A stretch of 64,000 nucleotides of DNA. Origin: JAUSIF01 sp963711595 (GTDB taxonomy: Bacteria > Pseudomonadota > Alphaproteobacteria > Rhizobiales > Xanthobacteraceae). Below, piece after piece: positions 1-7,886 of the stretch. How positions within the stretch are numbered: the stretch's first letter is position 1; every line of letters begins with the position of its first letter. Both the position numbers and the translations under genes were made by a program. The notes under the pieces are model-generated. The model was not told where the DNA came from. It made no database searches and saw nothing but the letters and a program-made list of their open reading frames with translations. The stretch covers positions 248,001 to 312,000 of the forward strand of contig CAVQER010000005.1 in the NCBI GenBank assembly GCA_963711595.1, written 5' to 3'.

Positions 1-288
1 CTCGTCGCCCATCTTCAGTGCGCGCTCGAGATTGAGCCTCTTGCCTTTGCCCCAGCGCCCCGCAGTCGTACGCGCGAGCGTCTCCGCGCCCGCCTCGACT
101 TCGAACCAGCTTCCCTTCCCCCGCTTCCCCTTGGCGACAACCGTCAAGCAGGCACCATCGATCGCTATCGATGCGCCGATGGCGATAGCGCGTGCAGGAT
201 ATTTGGAGACAATCCGGAAGCGTCGCAGGGCGCCTTTGTCCTTTGCGGCCGCCAGCGTTCCCACATCCGTGACGATACCGGTAAACAC
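1..288 (-). CDS. ribE: Riboflavin synthase alpha subunit, N-terminal part (cut by window edge)
   Basis: Makes riboflavin by dismutation of two 6,7-dimethyl-8-ribityllumazine molecules in the cytosol. Read from a GTG at 288, the protein begins (M)FTGIVTDVGTL, the hallmark start of the lumazine-binding family, and continues with an IGASIAIDGACLTVV segment typical of the first lumazine-binding repeat. About 96 codons are visible before the window ends. The start lies three bases past the ribD stop (292-294), so the two genes are surely co-transcribed. I chose the GTG because it is the only start that gives the family's exact N-terminus. Confidence 0.9.
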   Translation of the reverse strand, partial: MFTGIVTDVGTLAAAKDKGALRRFRIVSKYPARAIAIGASIAIDGACLTVVAKGKRGKGSWFEVEAGAETLARTTAGRWGKGKRLNLERALKMGDE

Positions 289-291
289 GCG

Positions 292-1440
292 CTATCTCCG
301 GAAATAGTGCGTCAGCGTGTCAGCACCCGACATCCGCTGCTCGACGACCTTCAATCGCGGCGACTCCGTCAACGCCGCGATCGGCATGCCTTCCAGCGCG
401 TCGATCGCGTCCGCCCCAAGCGAGCGCGGCGACCGCACCACCACGGCCTCGTCCACGAGGTCGGCTTTCAGCAGCGTGGCGCTCAGGATCGGGCCGCCTT
501 CCACCAGCACCCGCGTGATCTCCCGCTCGGCGAGCCTTTTCAGCGCGACCTCGAGGTCGAGTTGTCCGTTGAGCGACGGCACGCGGAGAACGAAGACGCC
601 GGCCGCCACAAGCCGCTTCTCTGGCTCCGAGGGCGCGTTCTCTGTCGCGATCACCCAGACCGGGACGTCGCGCGCCGTCTGCACGAGCTTCGAGCGGAGC
701 GGAATACGCATGCTGCCGTCAAGGACGACGCGAATCGGCGAGCGGTCAGTCATACCGGGAAGCCGGCAGTTCAGCATGGGGTCGTCGGCGATTACCGTAC
801 CGCTGCCGACGAGGATCGCATCCGATGTTGCCCGCATCATGTGCGCTTCGTCGCGCGACGCTTCGCAGGAGATATCCGCCGGCTGCCGGCCCGAATGTCC
901 GGTCTTGCCGTCGGCGGACACCGCTAGCTTCAGGATCATGTGCGGCCGGCCGCTCAGCACGCGACGGAGATGACCGGCGTGATCGATCTTCGCCTGTTGT
1001 GCGCCGACACCCAGAGTGACCTCGACGCCCGCCGCGCGCAGCATCGCGATCCCTTTCCCCTTCACCTCCTTGTAGGGGTCTTCGATCGCGACCACGGCCC
1101 GCTTGATGCCTGCGCTAATGACTTCGTTGGCGCAGGGTGGCGTCTTGCCGTGATGCGCACAGGGCTCAAGCGTCACATAGGTCGTCCCGCCCCTTGCCGC
1201 TGCGCCTGCAATCCGCAGGGCTTCGGTCTCGGCGTGCGGACGTCCGCCACTTGCGGTCGGAGCCCGCGCCACAATGATCGGCTGGCCGCTCTCGAACTGA
1301 ACGATCAGCGCACCGACGGCAGGATTCGGAAACGTCTCGCCGAGATTGCGGCGGCCGATGGAAAGCGCCGCTGCCATCAGGCGCTCGTCCCACGTATCCG
1401 CCGGGAGTGGCGCGGCAGCGGCGCGCGATTGCGCGCTCAT
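292..1440 (-). CDS. ribD: Bifunctional diaminohydroxyphosphoribosylaminopyrimidine deaminase / 5-amino-6-(5-phosphoribosylamino)uracil reductase
   Basis: Carries out two successive steps of riboflavin synthesis, deamination then reduction of the pyrimidine intermediate. The N-terminal deaminase domain shows the zinc site HAETEAL and PCAHHGKTPPC around residues 70-105. The C-terminal half is the NADPH-dependent reductase (KLAVSADGKTG, then VLVEGGP near residue 335). At 382 aa it is the normal size. Its ATG overlaps the nrdR stop (ATGA, 1437-1440) and ribE follows after three bases, so it sits in a coupled glyA-nrdR-ribD-ribE run. The order is standard for Hyphomicrobiales. Confidence 0.95.
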   Translation of the reverse strand: MSAQSRAAAAPLPADTWDERLMAAALSIGRRNLGETFPNPAVGALIVQFESGQPIIVARAPTASGGRPHAETEALRIAGAAARGGTTYVTLEPCAHHGKTPPCANEVISAGIKRAVVAIEDPYKEVKGKGIAMLRAAGVEVTLGVGAQQAKIDHAGHLRRVLSGRPHMILKLAVSADGKTGHSGRQPADISCEASRDEAHMMRATSDAILVGSGTVIADDPMLNCRLPGMTDRSPIRVVLDGSMRIPLRSKLVQTARDVPVWVIATENAPSEPEKRLVAAGVFVLRVPSLNGQLDLEVALKRLAEREITRVLVEGGPILSATLLKADLVDEAVVVRSPRSLGADAIDALEGMPIAALTESPRLKVVEQRMSGADTLTHYFRR

Positions 1441-1907
1441 CCTGATTTGCGTCCCGCGTCGGGTGCGAGTTCGCCCAAAACCTTCTCGAAATCCTTGGGC
1501 TCCCGAAAATTGCGGTAGACCGACGCAAAGCGGACGTAGGCGACGTCGTCGAGCTGCTTCAGCTCTTCCATGACGAGCTCGCCGATAACGGATGACGCAA
1601 TCTCGTTTTCACCCATGCTTTCCAGCTTTCGCACGATGCCCGATATCATGCGCTCGATGCGTTCGGGATCCACTGGACGCTTGCGCAGTGAGATCTCGAC
1701 CGATCGCAGGAGCTTGTCCCGGTCGAAGCCGACACGCCGCCCGCTACGCTTGAGCACAGTAAGCTCGCGCAACTGAACGCGCTCAAACGTCGTGAAGCGT
1801 TCGTTGCAGTTCGGACACACCCGGCGTCGGCGAATGACCGCGGAATCTTCCGTCGGTCGCGAGTCCTTCACCTGCGTATCCAGGCTGCCGCAGTAGGGGC
1901 AACGCAT
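1437..1907 (-). CDS. nrdR: Transcriptional repressor NrdR
   Basis: Represses ribonucleotide reductase genes when its ATP-cone domain binds dATP/ATP. The 156 aa protein has an N-terminal zinc ribbon (MRCPYCGS, then CPNCNERFTTFER around residues 31-43) followed by the ATP-cone (VLKRSGRRVGFDRDKL and YVRFASVYRNF). Length and motifs are canonical. It starts 23 bases after the glyA stop and its stop overlaps ribD. Linkage to glyA and ribD is the usual alphaproteobacterial arrangement. No NrdR box is obvious in this window because no nrd genes are present. Confidence 0.96.
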   Translation of the reverse strand: MRCPYCGSLDTQVKDSRPTEDSAVIRRRRVCPNCNERFTTFERVQLRELTVLKRSGRRVGFDRDKLLRSVEISLRKRPVDPERIERMISGIVRKLESMGENEIASSVIGELVMEELKQLDDVAYVRFASVYRNFREPKDFEKVLGELAPDAGRKSG

Positions 1908-1929
1908 AAACTATCCCCCAGCCCTCAGT

Positions 1930-3237
1930 TCAGTCGTAAATCGGAAAACGCGCAAGCAAGGCCGATACTTTCTGGCGTACCGCCCCTTCGACCAGCGCGT
2001 CCTCCTCGACCCCTTTTTGCGAAAGCACGCTCAGCACCTCGGCGATGTAGTCGCCGACCTGCTGAAACTCCTTCACGCCGAATCCACGCGTCGTGCACGC
2101 CGGCGTGCCGAGCCGGATGCCGGACGTGATCGTCGGCTTCTCAGGATCAAACGGGATTCCGTTCTTGTTGCAAGTGATGTGCGCGCGCCCGAGCGCGACC
2201 TCCGAGATCTTTCCGTTGAGCCGCTTCGGACGCAAATCGACAAGCATCAGATGCGTATCCGTGCCACCCGACACGATCGCAAAACCGTGGCCGCGCAGAT
2301 TCTCCGCAAGTGCCTTGGCGTTCGCGACGACCGCACGCGAATAACTCCGGAAGTCAGGCCGCAACGCTTCGCCGAACGCGACGGCTTTGGCCGCGATCAC
2401 GTGCATCAGCGGTCCGCCTTGCAGCCCGGGAAACACTGCGGAATTTACTTTTCTCGCAATCTCCTCGTCGTTCGTGAGCACCAGGCCACCGCGAGGACCG
2501 CGCAGGGTTTTATGCGTCGTCGATGTCACGACGTGCGCGAGCTCGAGCGGGCTTGGATGCACGCCGCCCGCAACGAGGCCAGCGAAGTGCGCCATGTCCA
2601 CCATGAGATAAGCGCCGACTGCGTCGCAGATTTCGCGGAATCGCTTGAAGTCGATAATGCGCGGATACGCCGACCCGCCGGCAACGATCATTTTCGGCTT
2701 GTGCTTGCGCGCGAGCTTCTCGACCTCGTCGAAGTCGATCCGATGATCGTCGTGCCCCACGCCGTAGGGCACGGCGTTGAACCACTTACCCGACATGTTG
2801 ATGGGCGCGCCGTGTGTCAGGTGGCCGCCCGCCGCCAGATTGAGACCGAGAAAGGTATCGCCGGGCTCCATCAGCGCCATGAACGCGCTCTGGTTCGCTT
2901 GCGCGCCGGAATGAGGTTGCACGTTCGCAAAACCGCAGTTGAACAACTTCTTGGCGCGGTCGATTGCGATCTGCTCGGCGACGTCGACCCATTGGCAGCC
3001 GCCGTAGTAGCGGCGGCCTGGATAACCCTCGGCGTATTTGTTGGTGAGCACGGAGCCTTGCGCCTCGAGCACGGCGCGGCTCACGATGTTCTCCGACGCG
3101 ATCAGCTCGATCTCGTGCTTCTGGCGGCCAAGCTCGCCTTCGATGGCGAGAAAAAGTTCCGGATCGCTCTCCTCGAGAGAGGACGAAAAAAAGCCGTCAA
3201 CGACATGGCGGTCCGGCGTGACGTCGGTCACGGGCAT
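1930..3237 (-). CDS. glyA: Serine hydroxymethyltransferase
   Basis: PLP enzyme that interconverts serine and glycine while charging tetrahydrofolate with a one-carbon unit. The PLP lysine lies in STTHKTLRGPRGG; KYAEGYPGRRYYGG and HSGAQANQ are family signatures. The reading frame is open 90 bases further upstream (to 3327), but I chose the ATG at 3237. It gives MPVTDVTPDRH, the usual N-terminus, and is preceded by a GGAG-containing ribosome site. The upstream extension contains no family sequence. About 435 aa, full length. First gene of a run into nrdR and ribD. Confidence 0.95.
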   Translation of the reverse strand: MPVTDVTPDRHVVDGFFSSSLEESDPELFLAIEGELGRQKHEIELIASENIVSRAVLEAQGSVLTNKYAEGYPGRRYYGGCQWVDVAEQIAIDRAKKLFNCGFANVQPHSGAQANQSAFMALMEPGDTFLGLNLAAGGHLTHGAPINMSGKWFNAVPYGVGHDDHRIDFDEVEKLARKHKPKMIVAGGSAYPRIIDFKRFREICDAVGAYLMVDMAHFAGLVAGGVHPSPLELAHVVTSTTHKTLRGPRGGLVLTNDEEIARKVNSAVFPGLQGGPLMHVIAAKAVAFGEALRPDFRSYSRAVVANAKALAENLRGHGFAIVSGGTDTHLMLVDLRPKRLNGKISEVALGRAHITCNKNGIPFDPEKPTITSGIRLGTPACTTRGFGVKEFQQVGDYIAEVLSVLSQKGVEEDALVEGAVRQKVSALLARFPIYD

Positions 3238-3351
3238 TCCCTGTCTCCAGAAGCAGCGGGATTCGGAAGGGCCTCCGTCCGCGACCCATTCGGAGGGTAG
3301 CCCGACGGTCGGATAGCACAAGGGCACCCCAAAATGAAGCGTGTCGGCGGT

Positions 3352-3609
3352 CTATTCGCCCCTATCCGTGGAGAGGCGGCGCCGGAGTTTTGCAATGGCG
3401 AGTTCTTCGAGGGCGCGTGGCGAGGCCGAGGCCGGTCCGAAAACGATCACCTCGGTTCCGGTGGCGACATCAACCGCTGCCACCCGAACGACAGCGCCGA
3501 CGGGTCGCATTTCGATGATGACTTCGCCCGAATCCGGGCTTTTGACGACCATGTCGGCTCGCGCGACTCGGTTCAAAACAATGATGGGCGTTTCCCACGC
3601 CCCGCGCAA
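3352..3609 (-). CDS. Small conserved alphaproteobacterial protein (DUF6898-like)
   Basis: An 85 aa protein with a conserved core (GEVIIEMRPVGAVVRVAAVD, then TGTEVIVFGP) and a C-terminal LEELAIAKLRRRL helix. I associate this with the DUF6898 family from memory. It is a small soluble protein with no signal peptide or membrane segment, and its function is unknown. It sits between the L,D-transpeptidase and glyA on the same strand, 40 bases after the former. It is recurrently linked to glyA in related genomes as far as I recall, but the reason is not known. The start at 3609 is the longest reasonable one. Confidence 0.65.
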   Translation of the reverse strand: MRGAWETPIIVLNRVARADMVVKSPDSGEVIIEMRPVGAVVRVAAVDVATGTEVIVFGPASASPRALEELAIAKLRRRLSTDRGE

Positions 3610-3649
3610 TGCGCGAGCTCGGCAATCCGGGGGCTGTAGTGGTCTGAAG

Positions 3650-4928
3650 CTATGCCGGGGCGGCGGTGGCCACCGGGCGGATGCCCAGACCGTCGTGCCC
3701 GTAGACGTCGTCGCGAAACTGCACGACCCCGTCCGGATTGGCCCAGGCGGTGATGTAGACCCAATAGACGGGCACCGGCTTCGCGAGCTTCGCGTCGAAC
3801 CGCTCCCCGCTCTTGATCAGACCATCGACCTGGGCGCGCGGCATGTTGGGACTAGCCTTGAGCAGCCATACGACCAGATCGCGGATATTCTGCACGCGGA
3901 CGCAACCGGAAGAGTGAAAGCGCTGATCCTCGCCGAACAGGTTCTTGGACGGAGTGTCGTGCATGTACACGGAATGCGGATTCGGCATGTTGACCCGGAT
4001 CGTGCCCATGGAATTCTGTTCGCCCGGATCCTGCCGGAACATGTAGTCGACCGCCTCGTCGCTCCGCCAGTTGACCTGGTCGGGTGCCAGCTCCCGCCCG
4101 CGCTTGTCGTAGATGCGGATCTTGTTTTTCGTCAGGTAGTCGGGCTCCGCCTGCATCTTCGGAATGAGGTCCTTCTGGATGATGCTGACCGGCACCGTCC
4201 AGAATGGATGGAAATTCACCTCGACGATCTTCGCCTGCAGCACAGGAGAAGGCCGATCCGGCTTTCCGACGATCGTCGTGTGCCGCGATACCGCATTGCC
4301 GCCTTCGATTGCCTCAAGGTGGGCGGCCGGGATGTTCACCACCGCATAGCGGTCGCCGAGATTGCCTGACATCGATCGAACGCGAATGATATTGGTCTCG
4401 AGTTGCCGCAGTCGCACTTCGGCCGGCACGTTCATCGCCGAGATCGTGGATTCGCGCAGCACGCCGTCAGGGGTAATGCCGTTGCGCGCCTGGAAGCGGC
4501 GCACTGCCGCTTCGACGTAGGAATCAAAAACGTCGGAGACGCCGGCCGCACGATCAAGATCGCCGGTCACAACCAGACGTTCGCGCAATGGCAGCACCGT
4601 TCGGTGCTGTTGGCCGACGCGCAGCCGGTCGTTGGCCGGCACCTCGCGCCAGCCGCCGCGCTGCACGACGCGGGTATATTCCTGGATCGCTTTTTCGAGC
4701 GACTGAACCGTGCTGGCCGTGAGGGTCGCGAAGCGCGCACTCGGCATCGCAATCGTGCGCGAGGCGGAGTTCGAAACCCTCGCTCCACTCGCCCGCAGGA
4801 CCAAGCATCGAGGCGGGCGATTCCTGCGCGAGCGCGGGGCGGAAGATCAACGAGGCGGCGCCCGCGGCGGCGATGCTCCGCACCACCTCGCGCCGCGATA
4901 TCCCCGCTCGTTTGCCCGACTGCGACAA
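3650..4928 (-). pseudogene. Tat-exported L,D-transpeptidase (YcbB/YkuD type), interrupted by a +1 frameshift
   Basis: Periplasmic peptidoglycan cross-linking enzyme making 3-3 bridges. Most of the protein reads in one frame from 4804 down to 3650. It has a peptidoglycan-binding fold (AAVRRFQARNGITPDG) and a YkuD catalytic domain whose HSSGCVRVQN contains the active cysteine. That frame has only a TTG start and no export signal. The overlapping frame beginning at ATG 4928 encodes a clear twin-arginine signal (SRREVVRS, a hydrophobic stretch, then RPALAQ) and then LGPAGEWSEGFELR. Removing one base near 4757-4770 joins the two. The gene is therefore either recently inactivated or carries a sequencing insertion. 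The neighbouring ldtR-type regulator suggests it is the LdtP counterpart. Confidence 0.82.
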
Positions 4929-5054
4929 CCGCCGCTCCCGTCCGCCAGTCCCACTGTGAGTTCGCTATCACGGGTTAGGTCGCCGGACAACGCGGCGACA
5001 CTGTGACGGGATTTTCGCGCGGGCTTCGGTATTCTGTGAAGGCCCCAAAAAGCG

Positions 5055-5081
5055 GAAGCCCCGGCGCTTGGCCGGGGCTTC
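5055..5081 (-). terminator. Rho-independent terminator after ldtR
   Basis: A perfect hairpin with 11-base arms GAAGCCCCGGC / GCCGGGGCTTC and a five-base loop. On the minus strand it is followed by CTTTTTGG. It lies 19 bases beyond the ldtR stop codon (5100), separating the regulator from the transpeptidase transcript. Confidence 0.85.
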
Positions 5082-5099
5082 AATTGATTCGCAACCCTA

Positions 5100-5612
5100 T
5101 CAGAGGCGATAGAGGATCTGGTCGGTCCAGAACCGCTCGAGCCGCTGCAGCGCCTTATTGAGCACCTGGAGGTCGGCACTGTTGATGCCGCCGACCTGTT
5201 CGAGCGTGCGAACGTGCTTCTCGTAAAGCGTCTTCACGATCTCGTGCACCTCTTGGCCCTTTTCGGTGAGGCTGATGCGCACCGATCGGCGGTCGAGCCG
5301 TGACCGCTGGTGATGCAGATAGCCCATCTCGACGAGCTTCTTCAGATTGTAGGAAACGTTGGACCCGAGGTAGTAGCCGCGCGTGCGCAGCTCCCCCGCG
5401 GTCAGTTCGGAATCGCCGATGTTGAACAACAGCAGCGCTTGCACGCTGTTGATGTCCGAACGCCCACGCCGATCAAATTCGTCCTTGATGACGTCGAGCA
5501 GGCGACGATGGAGGCGCTCGACAAGCGTCAAGGCCTCGAGATAGGGCGACGCAAGTTCTTGCGTACGCTCCTTTGGTGCGGCGGCCTCGACCGCTCGCGC
5601 GACATTTTTCAT
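5100..5612 (-). CDS. ldtR: MarR-family regulator, LdtR-like
   Basis: Winged-helix DNA-binding protein of about 170 aa. The core runs through NSVQALLLFNIGDSELTAGEL, the recognition helix region GSNVSYNLKKLVEMGYL and the wing RSRLDRRSVRISLTEKG. In Sinorhizobium and Liberibacter, LdtR activates an L,D-transpeptidase gene and links envelope remodelling to osmotic tolerance. Here the gene lies just upstream of an L,D-transpeptidase, which supports the assignment. I chose the ATG at 5612 (MKNVARAVEAAAPK) because GGAGAGG lies about seven bases upstream; the frame is open to 5687. It ends at a strong terminator. Confidence 0.85.
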   Translation of the reverse strand: MKNVARAVEAAAPKERTQELASPYLEALTLVERLHRRLLDVIKDEFDRRGRSDINSVQALLLFNIGDSELTAGELRTRGYYLGSNVSYNLKKLVEMGYLHHQRSRLDRRSVRISLTEKGQEVHEIVKTLYEKHVRTLEQVGGINSADLQVLNKALQRLERFWTDQILYRL

Positions 5613-5773
5613 GTTACGCCTCTCCGAGTGAATCGATCGGCGGATTTTTCCCCGCTCTTGGAAAGCATTTCTACAGAACACGCGCAAAGGAAGGCTTAAA
5701 TTGATGGATAAATATTTCCTGTCGGAACAGGATTGATTTTTCCTTTCCGCCGCAGGCCGCCTACGGGAAAACC

Positions 5774-5948
5774 CTAAGCGCCCCGCAGGAATTTGATGAT
5801 CCCAGAAAAGTCCCGGCCGCCCCCGCCCTGTCCCACATAGAGACCGCAGGGTGCGGCGGCCTCCGCGCCGAGCGGCGTCGTCGCACCGCCTGCCAGCGCC
5901 GCATCCTGCGCGAGGCGCAGATCTTTAAGCATCATCGCAGCGGTGAAG
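5774..5948 (-). pseudogene. Relic 3' end of mmsB, downstream copy of a ~170 bp direct repeat
   Basis: In frame this reads FTAAMMLKDLRLAQDAA, then GGATTPLGAEAA, then DFSGIIKFLRGA and TAG. This is the C-terminus of 3-hydroxyisobutyrate dehydrogenase without the rest of the enzyme. It matches 8628-8801 at roughly 90 percent by eye (171 versus 174 bases). It has drifted at conserved places (APCGLY where the other copy has ALYGLY), as expected of an unselected leftover. It marks the ancestral junction between mmsB and ldtR, now separated by an insertion. Confidence 0.85.
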
Positions 5949-5963
5949 ATCTGCCAAGCACCC

Positions 5964-6923
5964 TTAGATTGCCGACGACCTCGTTTTTTCGATGAGCGCG
6001 TCGGCTGCCCTCTCGAGCGCACCGAACTGCGCATAGAGATCCCGCACGTGATCACGAGAAAAGGTCCCAGCGAGCCGGGATGACAGATGCCATACGTCGC
6101 CTGAATTGACTTCCATCGCGAACAACTTTCCGGAGTCGGTCCTTAGAACGTCTACTCCCAACACGGGGAGTTCCGGAAAGGCCAGATGTGCTCGCTCCGC
6201 CAGAGCGACGATCTCCGGATCGTCGCAAACCGCGCGAACCCGCGGCCCATAGATCTTTGCGTTCGACGCAATTGTTTCCGCGGGATCGTCCGCGATCTTC
6301 TCAAGCGGCGGCAGCTTGCTTCCGCGTCGGTTGCGCGCGCAATAGAGCGCACGGCCGAACAGCACAAGCACCCGATGCTCGGTTGGGTATCCGTCCACGG
6401 AGTGGTCGATATAGGGCTGCGCTATATATTCGCGCGTTCCATTGACGGTGATCTCGGCGTAGCGTGCCCTTAAGTCGCGCGCGCGAACCAAGCGGACGTT
6501 GCGACCCTGACCTCCATAGTTCGGCTTGACTACGAGAAACTCACCCCAGCTCCGCGGTGACGCGAAGTCAGGCTTCAGTACCGCCGTGGGCGGCGCCTGC
6601 ACGCCGATCGACGACAGGCGTTCGACCTGTTCGAACTTGCTGAGCCGCTTTCCAGCAAACACGGCTCCACCACGAGGTTGATATTCAACAACCTCGATCG
6701 GGGAGAAAACAAGGGACGGGCGCGATACTTGCCAGCGCGCAGTGACTGATTGGCGTTGACCATTTGTCGCGATACGAACGTCGATATCTGGGGCGAGCTC
6801 GCCGATCCGCCGCTGGATCTCGATGAAATCCTCGATCCCCTGATAGACGGGCGAGTGAATCAGGAGAAGATTTTTCGACGGAATTCCCGACCGTGTGTCA
6901 CCGCGCGGAAGCCGATATTCCAT
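5964..6923 (-). CDS. ATP-grasp domain protein (RimK-like)
   Basis: About 319 aa. Features of an ATP-grasp ligase are visible: FLVVKPNYGGQGRNVRLV (lysine plus glycine-rich loop, about residues 130-145), EYIAQPYID, and the metal-binding end GVDVLRTDSGKLFAMEVNSGD. RimK-type members ligate amino acids to a protein or peptide, but the substrate here is unknown. The ATG at 6923 is chosen; a TTG at 6953 is possible. It is the only clearly intact enzyme gene in the insertion. It ends 15 bases before the mmsB relic and is flanked upstream by RTX secretion remnants, so it may have been part of a modification or export locus. Confidence 0.75.
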   Translation of the reverse strand: MEYRLPRGDTRSGIPSKNLLLIHSPVYQGIEDFIEIQRRIGELAPDIDVRIATNGQRQSVTARWQVSRPSLVFSPIEVVEYQPRGGAVFAGKRLSKFEQVERLSSIGVQAPPTAVLKPDFASPRSWGEFLVVKPNYGGQGRNVRLVRARDLRARYAEITVNGTREYIAQPYIDHSVDGYPTEHRVLVLFGRALYCARNRRGSKLPPLEKIADDPAETIASNAKIYGPRVRAVCDDPEIVALAERAHLAFPELPVLGVDVLRTDSGKLFAMEVNSGDVWHLSSRLAGTFSRDHVRDLYAQFGALERAADALIEKTRSSAI

Positions 6924-6962
6924 GCGCAACAGCCTATACTCGGGCGACAACAACGCCGTAAG

Positions 6963-7540
6963 TCATCGTTCTCGAAAAGCCTTCATGATCTGATCCTGCA
7001 GCGGCTTCACGAGGAATGAGATCACTGTTCGATCACCGGTGCGGATGAATGTCTCTGCGGGCATCCCCGGGGACGAGCTTGAGGCCCCCGAGACGGGCGA
7101 TTTCGTTTCCCGGCATGTGGATTCGAACAACGTAGTAAGTGAATCCGGTTCTTTGATCGTGCGCAACATCCGCCCATATCCGGTTCACAACGCCATTGAT
7201 TTCCGGCGTCGTACGTTGATTGAAAGCGGCAAAGCGTATCGTCGCCGCCTGACCCAAAGCCAGCTGATCGATGTCCTGCGGAGCAGTTCGCGCCTCGATC
7301 GTCAGTTCGTCGCTCTCCGGCACGATCAGCATGAGCGGCTCGCCGGCCGATACGACACCGCCCACCGTGTGCACCGCGAGCTGATGGACGATGCCGTCTT
7401 GGGGCGCCCGAATTTCGATGCGTTTGAGCTGGTCCTCCGCCGCGACTTTTCGTTCGGCCAGCTCGGCGATCTTTGCCTGAATTTCGCGCAGCTCGCGCGC
7501 GACCTCGATGCGCAAATCCTGATCGATCTGACAAGAGCGG
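6963..7540 (-). pseudogene. Type I secretion membrane fusion protein (HlyD/PrsE family), C-terminal remnant with frameshift
   Basis: The sequence reads ELREIQAKIAELAERKVAA (coiled coil), EIRAPQDGIVHQLAVHTVGGVV (lipoyl/barrel region) and VVRIHMPGNEIARLGGLKLVPG in one frame. It then continues as MPAETFIRTGDRTVISFLVKPLQDQI in the next. The join is a CCCCGGGG run at 7065-7072, where removing one G restores the frame. The end is the normal HlyD C-terminus. The N-terminal membrane anchor and first half are missing and hlyC-like sequence takes their place at about 7540. Not functional as a fusion protein. Confidence 0.82.
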
Positions 7541-7633
7541 CGGCATCACAAGCCATTCCAGATCCGAGAGCTTTAGATTCCGATGCTTCGGCGAACGGCT
7601 GAGCAGCCAAACGATCTCGCCAAACACGGACAC
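7540..7633 (-). pseudogene. RTX toxin-activating lysine acyltransferase (HlyC-like), N-terminal fragment
   Basis: A GTG at 7633 opens a frame reading SVFGEIVWLLSRSPKHR and LSDLEWLVMPPLL, which I recognise as the N-terminus of HlyC-type toxin acyltransferases. After about 33 codons homology stops and the DNA continues, in another frame, as the C-terminal half of HlyD. This looks like an internal deletion that fused hlyC to hlyD, removing the transporter and toxin genes that normally lie between or nearby. The assignment rests on a short but characteristic motif. Confidence 0.65.
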
Positions 7634-7654
7634 GACCGTCTTACCGGCAAATTC

Positions 7655-7795
7655 TCAAGGGGCCTGCTTCTTCTCCCCTGCACCCGTTGTTCCGGCCGCA
7701 GTATTTTGCGCCGGTTCCGCCTTTATCGGATTGCTCTTTTTATCGCGCTCCGGCGCCGGTACGGGCTTCTGCTGACGCTTGTTAACACACCACAT
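7655..7795 (-). CDS. Possible small hypothetical protein in the insertion
   Basis: An ATG at 7795 opens a 46-codon frame that starts MWCVNKRQQKPVPAPERDKK and ends GAGEKKQAP. It is rich in Lys, Pro, Ala and Gln and has no signal peptide or recognised domain. It lies between the lipoprotein gene and the hlyC fragment on the same strand. I see no good ribosome site. It could be the tail of a decayed gene. Confidence 0.25.
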   Translation of the reverse strand: MWCVNKRQQKPVPAPERDKKSNPIKAEPAQNTAAGTTGAGEKKQAP

Positions 7796-7886
7796 TCCAC
7801 CAGTTATCGAAATGCGCAGGCTTTCCGCGGCTCCCGCCGGCCTCAAAGCGGGCACGTAGATGCCAGGGCCGAAGAGGCGGCTTTAT

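Noticed and set aside
2017..3300. A 427-codon plus-strand frame
   Set aside because: Antisense to glyA, with an Arg-rich composition and no recognisable domain.
3238..3351. Possible riboswitch upstream of glyA
   Set aside because: The leader has G/C-rich segments, but I could not match it to the glycine, SAM or tetrahydrofolate class, and did not call it.
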